This document shows positions 54,994 to 64,000 of a stretch of DNA of 64,000 bases, piece by piece. How positions within the stretch are numbered: position 1 is the first letter of the stretch; every line of letters starts with the position of its first letter. The notes under the pieces were generated by a model that had not been told where the DNA came from, ran no database searches, and was given only the letters and a program-made list of their open reading frames with translations. Both the position numbers and the translations under genes were made by a program. Origin of the DNA: Gnetum montanum (Eukaryota > Streptophyta > Gnetopsida > Gnetales > Gnetaceae); contig MNCI01025343.1 of assembly GCA_015680685.1 (NCBI GenBank), positions 336,481 through 400,480 on the forward strand, written 5' to 3'.

Positions 54994-56786
54994 TTATGTA
55001 AGCAGATAAGTGAGAATTCTACTGTACCAATTTGTATCAGTAGGTAAGTGATTTTTTATCACAACTGCAAAGAGGAGTTCATTAGGGAAATGGTTAGAAA
55101 TTGGATATTCATCCTCTTTGTTGTCCCATCGCAACTGAGATAAATGATTAGCAACAACATTCTCGGTGCCTTTACGATTAATCATCGTAAGATCGAACTC
55201 TTGTAAGATCACAAGCCATCATATAATGCAAGGCCTCACCATTGGTTTATTCATTAGGAACTGAATTGCACTATGATTTATATGTACAAATATCTTATAG
55301 CCCAATACATAGTGCCAAAATGTTTCTAGTGCAAACACCACAACCATTAACTCTTTTTTCATTGTGATGTAATTGAGTTGTGCACCAGCGATACTTTGAC
55401 TTGCATAGTGGATGTAATAGGGACATTTTTGGTCATCTAACTATATGTAAGTACAAATCCTAAGGCAAAGTTGGATGTCTTAGTCATTATATGGAATAGT
55501 TTGGACTAGTTAGGAGCTTGTAGAATGGGCATTTCTACAAGCTTCTATTTTAAGGTTTGGAAGGCTAGCTTGCATTCCTTGGTCCATTCAAAAGGTACAT
55601 CCTTCTTTGTTAGTTCTACCAAAGGTTTCAGAATCCTTGAAAATTTCTCAATGAAGCCTCTATAATAGCCAGTATGTCCAAGGAATGATCAGATGTCTTT
55701 TACAGTTTCAGGTTGTCAAGTGATTCCTTGGATGACCTTAATCTTTTCAAGATCTACTTCTATCCTTGTTTGTGAAATCTTGTGCCCTAATACAATGTCT
55801 TCTTGGATCATTAAATGGCCTTTTTTTCAATTGAGCCTTAATTTGATTTCTATACATCATTTTAGTACTTTCTCTAATTGATCCAATGCTTGTTCGAAGT
55901 CTGCTCCATAGGTGGAGAAATCATTAATAAAGACCTCCACACAATTTCCTATTTGCTGCTAAAAGACACTTAGAACCAAACGTTGAAATGTTTCTAGGGC
56001 ATTGAATAAGCCAAACGACATATGCTTATATGCAAATGTCCCCCAAGGACTTGTGAACGTAGTTTTGGCTTGGTCTTTTGGTGCTATTTGAATTTGATTA
56101 TATCCACTGTAGCCATCTAGAAAACTATAGTAGCAATGCCCTGCAATGGTATCTAAGACTTGGTCGATGAATGGCAATGGAAAGTGGTCTTTAAATATTT
56201 CCATGTTCAGTAGCCTAAAGTCTATACACACCCTTCATTTACCTCCCTTTTTGGGCACAATGACTAATAGACTAACCCATTCACTATCAGTAATGGGATA
56301 GATGAACCCAACTTTTAGAAGTTCTTCAATTTCTTCTTTAATCACTTACTTAAGCTTTGGGTTCAGTCACCTTTGCGATTGTCATTGAGGTTTCATGGAG
56401 GGCTCAATGTAAATTCTATGTTGGCATATCCAAGGATCTATTCTAATTAATTCGAGATATGACCAAGCAAAGGATTTTGACCATTTGTTAACCATTTTTA
56501 GCAGTCTTTCTTTTTTTTGAGGAGTGAGCTTAGCATTAATGCTTATTGGCTTTCCATTTTTGAGAAATGTATACTCCATACTGGTGGGAAATATTTTTAA
56601 CTCAAGGGGCTTTTGCTTAAACTCTTCAGGGATTTCCAACTTCCCCCAGTTGATATTTTCAATGTTAGGAATTGAAAGTTGGTGATGGACTTGCTCTAAT
56701 GTATCTATGCTATCAATGTAGGTGCAAGTCAAGCACTCAATTGGTTCCATGCATATAGTTGAATCGTTCTCTTGGTTAGCTATCAA
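54994..56786 (-). pseudogene. rt: Element B reverse transcriptase and RNase H
   Basis: The N-terminal part 56786-56382 (open) contains KPISINAKLTPQKKERLLKM and PWICQHRIYIE. The palm (56231-55959) reads CIDFRLLNMEIFKDHFPLPF, YSFLDGYSGYNQIQIAPKDQ and GTFAYKHMSFGLFNALETFQ. The active site at about 55919-55936 is FINDF, where F-x-D-D is expected, so one catalytic Asp is Asn. The connection and RNase H follow with stops; the end (55212-54994) reads LQEFDLTMINRKGTENVVANHLSQL. It copies RNA into DNA; inactive here. Confidence 0.88.
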
Positions 56787-56891
56787 CCACTGGGTGCCTT
56801 ACTATCTTGTAGCTACTACATACAGGCATCTTTGTATGTTAGTTATTGGTGCACACTAGTTGCATGCAGGAAATATTAAACATTGTACAAA

Positions 56892-57480
56892 CTAGGACTT
56901 CTGCATGCAATTACACCCTGTGTTACTATATGCAATGCATGTAACTTTTTTCTTTTTGATCTTTCCAAATGTATTTTCCTTTGATATTTCTAGGGAAAGA
57001 TCACATATTCCTAGGTTCATGTCAATTGTGCTTAGCCATGCTCTTTCCATTATGATTGGGAAGTCCCCCTTATAGTTGTTGACTTGAATCACTAGGAAAT
57101 CGGCTGGATACAACCACCCAAAAATAGTGGTGACAATGTCCTCCACTAGTCCTAATGGGAGAGTGATGGACTAGTTAGCCACCTCTAAATGTATGTTACT
57201 CTTTTTTAATGGAGGAAGGTTCTAGGCTTTATACATTTCTTGATAGATTAGGTTAACACTAGAACCTAAACCAAAAGAGCCTTGCAAGGCTCATTCCCAG
57301 TGATTTGCAAATATATAATAGGACTTCTAGGATCAAAGAATTTCCTAGGAAGGTGACCAAATTTAATCCAATCGGTAATTGCATGAGTCAACATGACCGT
57401 GTGTGTCAAGTGTAGTCTTTGGTTTGAAGAAAGCTTTGAAGATACTAATGGTGGTGAGATGTTTGGAGAATTTGCCACTT
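56892..57480 (-). pseudogene. pr: Element B protease, frameshifted
   Basis: The minus strand reads GNEPCKALLV, a stop and a frame change, then LGSSVNLIYQEMYKA at the usual Athila active-site position (A-L-x-D-L-G-x-S-V-N-L). The catalytic Asp is lost at the shift. Further on are VEDIVTTIFGW, YPADFLVIQV and GDFPIIMERAWLSTID (flap-end ILGRPFL equivalent). Confidence 0.75.
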
Positions 57481-57499
57481 GTGGTTGTAAGGACTTAGT

Positions 57500-59800
57500 T
57501 GGACTGTTTGTTCTAAAGAAAGGTCTCTTCTTTATGCAATTAGGTGAGAAGGATAGTACATTTTTGAAACCTCTCCTCTAGGATGAGTTTTATAGTACTC
57601 ATGGGTTTGGTGGTGAGACTAAGGAGTAACGTAACTAGTAGAGTCACGTGGAGAGATTGGCTACTACACGTAGTATCCATATGGATCAAGTTAATGGTAA
57701 GGGTACTATTGATGTGGTGGTGGCATTCCCCATGATTGTGGGTGTTTCCATTGTTGATACTATTCATGTGATTATGGTGGAGATCCACTTGGATAATACT
57801 TCAAGGGTTGGTGGAACTATCTTGGGCTACCTTGAGGATAAGGTAACCTTCGGGGTGTTTGCCATATATTTAATTATGGGTTTAGTGTGTACATCTCAGA
57901 CTCTTGAAGGTGTGAGATTACTAGGAAACATCCCTTAAGATGGTCATATTGACATATCTCACATTCACCATCATTGTCTATATCCAAATCCACAACCTCT
58001 TCAACAATGGTACCTTTGCCCTTACCTTTGTTACATGCATATTCAGTTTCTTTCATTTTTCTCCTTTCTCAATCACTACCTAGTTCCCTAGACTCCTCTA
58101 CTATTTTGAGGATGGTTTAAAATCTATTATCTAGGGAGTTCCATATTTGGTCCACCTTTGCCGATACTTCTAATGCCATTTTTTGAATGGACAAGGTTTT
58201 TCTATTAAGCATCTCTTCAAGTGGTGACTCTTCTTCATCCTTACAAAAACTAGCTCCCTTCTTTCGGAGGGAAGGATCTCTATTGTATTCCTTCACACTC
58301 TCTCTTTTCCTTAACTCACCTTACTCCTTGGAAACTTGCTCCAACAAACTTTGTACTTGATGGGCTCTAAGCTCAGATAGTCTTCCTTGGGCATAAGTCC
58401 CAAGGGTTCTTCATGTTTCATGCCTAAGTTCATCTATGAGATGGCATAGTTGTTCCCTCTAGGAGTAACCATGGCTAGGACAACAATGTAATAATGCATA
58501 ATATCAGCACATGGTAGCATCCAAGGGTTCGTGTCCTCCTTGTTTACATCCTTGGATTTTTTTTTTGCAAGTTGGACATTGAAGAGTACGTTTGATACCT
58601 ATCATTGAATAGTTTTAATATGGTAATCCATCAGTGAATGGACTCTAGCTCTAAGGACTGGTACCATATTTCCGCTTCCTTGATTAGTGTCTATGAAAAT
58701 AACTTGAGTTATTGCCACTCATTTTCTATGTTTTCCAAGGCACATGCATCGTGAAATGCTTGCAAATGATTTTGAGGATCAGCTTTGTATCCCCCTTCAA
58801 ATCGTGGGATATTGTTCATGTCCAGTCTTTTGATCCTACTATCTTTTTGATGCCTTGTTGGGATTCTAATAACCTCATTTATATCTAGCATACTTCAGGT
58901 AGTGAGTAGGGGTTCATTGTGATCATATTCTCTATGGTTTCTATGATGCCTATGTTATTCCCTACTCTCCCTTCTTTCATGGTGTGTTTTTCTAGAATTC
59001 CTTCGTCCCCTTTCTTGACTGTTTTGTCTATTATTCCTATTTCACTTACCATTATCCTTAGAGTCTTTCCCTCTACAATTGTGTTCCGATCCTAAAGGAG
59101 AGGGGGAAGGAGATGATGGAGATGAAGAGGGAGGAGGACCATCACCATGACAATGCCTACTACCTTCTCTTAAGTGGTCATGGCCTTGATCGCGGTTATG
59201 ATCAGAATGTCCATCTTTGTTATGTGTTCATGTTCCTTTTTCAAACCCTTTGTGTCCGTCGGTACCAGAATCTGGGTTATGGATACTTGAGAGAAGATTC
59301 TGATACACAACCCCTTGACCATAGTCAACGAGAGGAACATCATTGTGTGGAAGACCTCTTGAGGTAGGTTCACCACCCTCATTTTTACCTATGACATATG
59401 GGACATCCTACAACCACTTCCCCTTCATAGATTTATGATGTCTCTCTTGTTGTAAGTCCCTTTGATGTTGTGCCTTCATGGGTTGATACTCTCTTGAGTC
59501 GTGTTCATGTAGAACATACTCTTCCTGTAAGTGCTACATACCAATTCATGTGAGAGCACGAAGAAGCATGCTTGGGATTGAACAATCAGGAGGTAACACT
59601 ATGTTACCTTCTAAATCACACCAACATTGTTGTTCATCCTGGTGAAGGATAAAGGTAAAGTTTGGTATATACTCATCAAGATGAACGTATACCACACAAA
59701 TCTATTGGGGCACTTGTAGGTCATCATGTGTACTACACCTCTGATTGTTCATTGTGTCAGACCTAGGCTGTGAAACACTCTCGTAAGAAGAAGGAGACAT
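57500..59800 (-). pseudogene. gag: Element B gag
   Basis: Starts at ATG (59800-59798, ATGTCTCC), the same context as element A. A long N-terminal part rich in Arg, Ser, Pro and His (about 59500-58900, e.g. PPPSSSPSSPSPSPLG) is missing from A. The capsid part reads RLDMNNIPRFEGGYKADPQN then HLQAFHDACALENIENEWQ (58891-58709), which parallels A at 820-940. The zinc knuckle reads CEICQYDHLKGC (about 57960). Frameshifts separate these parts. The plus-strand frames at 57393-57581, 57648-57938 and 59113-59367 overlap it and are shadows. Confidence 0.8.
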
Positions 59801-59925
59801 GATTAATTCTTCAGTGTGTGACACTTTTCTCTTCTCTTTTCTAATAATTTTAAAATAACAAACCCTAAGGTTTGGTTCCAATGATGGAAAGATTCCTAAG
59901 TTCTAATTAGGACACAAAAAATAAA

Positions 59926-59945
59926 GTCCCGGGCAATAGTGCCGA
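59926..59945 (-). other. Primer binding site of element B, tRNA-Asp type
   Basis: Read on the minus strand: TCGGCACTATTGCCCGGGAC, next to the 5' LTR end. The TTGCC.GGGA core matches the tRNA-Asp complement better than A's site does. Confidence 0.75.
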
Positions 59946-60789
59946 TGATGAGCGGTGAGGTACCCCTATGCTCAACCATACAAATATGAGCATTACACAC
60001 CATCTGGTCAAACTTGAAGGACTAAGTGCTTATGCACCTTCACAGAACAAGGATGGGTTAGGCAATCATTGTCTTCCTAAGCTTAGTTGTATGGCATAAT
60101 TGTATGGTTAAGTAAACTTGAGGTATATGATTTTTATGCTTTTTATGTTTTATGTCCTGGTGCTAAAGAGGGAAGAAGCGAATTAATTGAATAACTAATT
60201 TAAATTAACTAATAAACTAGTTCCTAACTAGTCCTAACACCAGTATATGCTTCCACTTTTCATACACATCTTGAACCAGTGTAACACTCTTGGGATTATC
60301 AAACGCTAATCATTACTAGGTTACCAAGTGTTCCACACATGCTTGAAGTGGTCGTACTGAGTGTGCTTACTTGTGAAAATTAACAAATCAATAAAAGCAA
60401 CATTAATTAACTAATGAAAGAATTAAATAATTGTAAATAGCATTAAGGGTGAGAGATAAGCTATCTGAATGCTGCAAGGTTTATCACAAAGTTCATCTTT
60501 ATTTTTGGATACAAGGTGTGCTTTGGTAAACAATGCTCGAATAAAGATCTATTCGCTTTATGACTCCTTCTATGGGCACTTAGAAATAATTCTAACTCTG
60601 AGAGGGAGAAACTACAAGAGTTTGGGTAAGGGACTAAGAACTAACTACTAAACCAAGTGCACCCGCCTCTTATTTATAGGAAATGAGATAGTTCCCAATA
60701 TCGGATGTCTGATATTGCATCACAGGGTTTGATATCGTGGACCTGATATCACGAACGTGATATCATGGCCCCAATATCACAGCTCATCA
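59946..60789 (-). repeat. Element B 5' LTR (844 bp)
   Basis: Plus text starts TGATGAGCGG and ends CAGCTCATCA. On the minus strand it has GATATCACG/GATATTGG words followed by TATAAATAAG (near 60675), the same U3 plan as element A. Confidence 0.9.
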
Positions 60790-60794
60790 ATAGG
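60790..60794. repeat. Right target-site duplication of element B (ATAGG)
   Basis: Matches 51911-51915. Confidence 0.85.
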
Positions 60795-61189
60795 TGTAGA
60801 GAAAAATCAGGATGACAAGGAAGCAAGTGCCATGAAAGTTCTACATGGGTTGCAAACAAGGATTGGTTCCAATGACATGATAGTAGTGGGGTTAACTAGT
60901 GTAGTAGAAATGACATAGTGGAAGAGAGGTAGCACAAAGATGATTGTAGTAACATGGTAAGCCTGAATCTTGGTATAAGACATGTAGATGACATGGAAAT
61001 GACATAGGGCTATTACATGGGGCAACACCATCACTAGTGCATAAATGAAATAATTGTTAACTCGCCCTAATCTTAATGATTGGGTGAAAGCCTAAAATAT
61101 AATTTTTTTCTTTAAATATATTTATTAATTCTTTTATTAATGGAAAGAGTGAAATATAATTAAATTATATTAATTATTTCATAGGAAAA

Positions 61190-61266
61190 GTCTTGGCTTT
61201 GGTGGTTAGCTATATGAAGCATAAAATGTTGAGGTTAATAATTAAAAGATCTTTGGTTTAATCCAG
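61190..61266 (+). repeat. tRNA-like head, satellite copy 5
   Basis: CTTTGGTGGTTAGCTATATG with B-box-like GGTTTAATCC at 61255-61264. Confidence 0.55.
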
Positions 61267-61400
61267 GCTTCACATTTTTAACATTAAGTTTTTTTTATGA
61301 GAGTTTGAAATCTATAGAAATTGACTCTTCATTTGCCAAAAAAGACATCCAAAATTAAAATTTATGGATTCTAATGTATAAAACTTTGAGCATGGAAAAC

Positions 61401-61490
61401 TAGATTGCCTGAGAGGTCATCCATCCTAGTACTACTCTAGGATGAGAATGATTACTTATGAAATTCTTATCATGGTTGCTACTAAGTCAT
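61401..61490 (-). pseudogene. 5S rRNA-derived segment, satellite copy 5
   Basis: GCCTGAGAGGTCATCCATCC then TAGTACTACTCTAGGATGAG; one of the closest to the 5S complement in its C-box part (GGATGGATGACCTCTC on the minus strand). Confidence 0.75.
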
Positions 61491-62930
61491 CAAATTTTCC
61501 TTTCTAAAAATTTCTCCACATATTCAAGTTTAAATTCGATCACATATTTTTGAAGTGTTTGAAATTTTCATCAAGTGAAAATAAAATTTTAATTTTTCTA
61601 TCAATTAACTAAAAACTTTTCTATTGCTAAACTTGCCAAGGTAAAAGGCTGGTGGCATTGATGGTGTCCTTCAGAGCTCCATGGGACTTAGGATTTTATG
61701 ATGTTAGTACTATCCACCAGAGTTTCATGAGAGATAGGATTTTATGTTGTCAATGGTATATAAAGAGCTCCTTGGGATGTAATATAGCATTATTAGTATC
61801 CATGAAGTTCCATGAGAGGTAGGATGTTACAATGCTAGAGGTGTACACAGAGGTCCATGGGAGGTAGGATTTTATGATGTTAGTGATGTTTGTGGTTACC
61901 ATGGACTACAAAACATTTTGGTAGGATTTTCAGTGACAGTGGAGGCAAAGGCTACAATGATGAAGGCATAGGAGGTTGAAAAAATGACATTTTTGGTAGT
62001 GGAGAAAATGCCATAAAATGCGAAGGACAACACTAGAGGGTAGGACATGCATGTAGAGGTATCTAAAATCAATTTATTATCAAGGTATAATGCCTAGTAA
62101 GGATGCTCTAGGATGAAAATGCATGAAGAGTGTAGAATTAAGGATAGTTATATATGGATAATAACAGAGGAATGACAACATGAGCTACATGGAACTACAA
62201 CATGTATTGTGAAGGAAGGATGACACAACATGTAGTAGTAGTAATAAGGTGGTACAAGTTGATATGTCATATTGGCTGCATAGGAATCAAGGCTATTACA
62301 AAGATCCATGACTATAGTGGAAACAAGGATTTCTCTTGTTTCTAATTGACCATAGTTGAGGATCTTTTACTACAAAGGATGGAAGATGATGATGAGATTG
62401 ATTATGCTTGTAATAAGTCAAATCTTTTAGTGGTGGCTAGCCATGATCCCTAATGGTAACATAGTAGTGGTGCCAAACCCAAGCTAGCATTATGAGTAGT
62501 GGTAGGCATAAACGAATGTGAGGATGAAAAGGGAGCATGGATCATGAAAGGATCACATGGACCACAAAGGATTTGTCATAATGGCACACCAGTAGTGAGT
62601 TCAAGTAGGGTGGCAAGAATGGTGTAATAGAGAAGAGGTAGTGTAGCAATGCTTGAAGTGGAATGGTAAGGCTAAGACTTGGAAAAAGCCATGAATGCAA
62701 TGATGGATGGTATAGAAATGAAATGATACAGAAATGAAATGAGGCTATTGCATGGGACTACATAGCTAGCGATGTGTAGCCGATGATAGTGGCTAGATGG
62801 CCTTGACCCAAAGGATTAGTGCCAAAACTCAAAATTTAAATTTTCTTCTTTATATATATTTATTATTATTATTTCCATTAATGAGAAGTCTTAAATATAT
62901 TTAAAGTATATTAACTTCTTGATAAATAAA

Positions 62931-63009
62931 ATCTTGGCTTTGGTGGTTAGCTATATGAAGCATAAGATGTTGAGATTAATAATTAAAAGGTATTAGGTTT
63001 AATTCCATA
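62931..63009 (+). repeat. tRNA-like head, satellite copy 6
   Basis: CTTTGGTGGTTAGCTATATG with GGTTTAATTCC at 62997-63007. Confidence 0.6.
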
Positions 63010-63140
63010 TCCCAACTTTTTAACATGAAATTTTTTTATAGAAGATTGAAATCTATAGAAAATAACTCTTTTCCACTAGAAATGACATCTTGAATCAAAA
63101 GTTATGGCTTACAAAGTCTAAAACTTTATTCATGAAAAAC

Positions 63141-63232
63141 AAGACTTCCTAAGGGATTACCCATCTTAGTAGTTCCCTAGGATAAGCACACTTAATTATG
63201 GAATTTTTATATTATTTGTTATCAATGCACCA
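63141..63232 (-). pseudogene. 5S rRNA-derived segment, satellite copy 6
   Basis: AAGACTTCCTAAGGGATTAC then CCATCTTAGTAG and AAGCACACTTAATTATGGAAT; the minus strand ATTCCATAATTAAGTGTGCT parallels 5S ACTCCGAAGTTAAGCGTGCT. Confidence 0.75.
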
Positions 63233-64000
63233 AATTTTATTTTTGAAAATTTTCTCTATGTTTTTAATTTTAAATATTATCACTAGTTTTTAACATGGTT
63301 AATATTTTTGTTGATTAGCTGAAAATTTTGATTTTTTTCATCAATTGATGGAAAAATTTTCCATTGCTGAAGCTATTGAGGAGATACCTTAATGGCATAA
63401 GTGGTATCTATTAGAGCTCTATGGGATGTAGGATTTTAATGCAACAATAGTGTTCATTAGAGCTCTATATGAGGTAGGCTTTATGATCTTGGTGATGTTC
63501 GTGAAGCTCTATGAGAGGTAGGATTTTACAATGTTGGTAGTATTCACAACGCTTCATGAGAGGTAGGATTTATAGCACTAGCGGTATCTACAAAGATCCA
63601 TGGAAGATAGGATTTTACAGTGTCAATGGTATCTATGGACATCATGAACTATAGAAATTTCTATATGGGATTTCAGTGATAGTGGATGTGAAGGTAATAA
63701 TAATGGAGGCATTGGTGGTGGTGAGAATTATTTGTGCTATAGTGAAAACATTATAAAAAATGTACATGATGGCTCTGGAGGATAGGAGGCATAGGAAAAC
63801 ATGGAAAAAGTTAGTGTAGTAGTAGGGTGTGACATCTAGCAAGGAACAACCTGGATAATAGAACATGAATAGAGTGGAATAGAGGACAATGGTGAACAAG
63901 CAACAACAAAGGAATGACAACATGAGTTACATGGGATGATGATGAATGTAGTGAAGGTAGGGTAAATAGCATGTAGCAACAACAAGAAGGTTAAACAATG

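Larger units (their letters stand above)
51916..60789 (-). mobile_element. Element B: Athila-type LTR retrotransposon, complete but decayed
   Basis: Direct LTRs (51916-52732 and 59946-60789) start TGATGA and end TCATCA, flanked by ATAGG on both sides. On the minus strand the order is primer site, gag, protease, RT-RNase H, integrase, hydrophobic 3' ORF and 3' LTR. Athila signs are the tRNA-Asp primer site, RT text KDHFPLPFIDQVLDTIAGH, protease text LGSSVNLI, integrase text GYYWPTLFWD and GIDFMGPI, and an extra 3' frame. It is inserted in the satellite array: the flanks TCAACAATG and TGTAGAGAAAA join into monomer-like sequence. It is the autonomous-type relative of element A. Confidence 0.9.
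60795..64000 (+). repeat. Satellite array, right part, runs off the window
   Basis: Heads at 61190 and 62931 (1741 bp apart). Taking out element B and one ATAGG, the distance from the head at 50760 to 61190 is about 1551 bp, so B sits within one monomer. Sub-repeats of GAGAGGTAGGATTTTA are seen at 61680-61880 and 63420-63620. No gene. Confidence 0.85.

Noticed and set aside
57393-59367. Plus-strand frames inside element B
   Set aside because: They overlap clear minus-strand gag and protease motifs and are shadows.

Overview
The window looks like nuclear DNA from a seed plant with a large, slowly purged, retrotransposon-filled genome. A gymnosperm is my guess; nothing seen fixes the species. 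Evidence: plant Athila-type and Tat-type (Ty3/gypsy) LTR retrotransposons with tRNA-Asp primer sites, plant-style GT-AG introns, an AP2-type transcription-factor fragment, and old nested insertions full of stops. No bacterial gene organisation is present, and almost all long reading frames are broken retroelement genes.

Layout. (1) Positions 1-7996 are element A, a non-autonomous Athila-type element on the + strand: end of the 5' LTR, primer site, gag, no pol at all, an internal LTR-like promoter, an accessory frame of about 832 codons, polypurine tract and full 3' LTR. (2) 8.0-14.1 kb is the only gene-like island: SINE-like pieces, low-complexity tandem repeats, a five-exon AP2-domain gene (10851-11865) and local duplications. 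(3) About 14.2-22.4 kb is element D (+), a Tat-type gag-protease followed by a long pol-less module with palindrome-rich repeats. (4) 22.4-24.0 kb is a fragment E of a related element, with a protease tail reading + and the last exons of an unknown gene reading -. (5) From about 24.0 kb to the end the background is a tandem array of about 1.55-1.8 kb monomers. Each carries a tRNA-like head and an inverted segment derived from 5S rRNA. Two elements interrupt it: C (25847-48029, - strand, about 22 kb, Tat-type) and B (51916-60789, - strand, about 8.9 kb, Athila-type, 5-bp target duplication ATAGG).

How it fits together. A and B are one family: same LTR ends, primer site, gag start and 3' region. 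B keeps decayed protease, RT-RNase H and integrase; A lost all of pol and carries a different cargo. C, D and E share a second pattern. Gag-protease is followed by short tandem repeats containing GGCCTTA/CCATGG words, then by a long module. In C and E that module carries a gene on the strand opposite to gag-pol. The same C-terminal exons and the same intron appear in both copies, so this is a real inherited cargo gene and not a chance frame. In C the module lies between protease and RT. C also shows two tandem arrays with perfect palindromes around the antisense exons, and D has a similar arrangement with different palindromes. The antisense cargo with its palindrome arrays and the tRNA/5S-bearing satellite are the two most unusual systems here.

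All assignments come from reading motifs by eye; no alignment or database search was run. Exact ends of old repeats are approximate unless a terminal motif is named.
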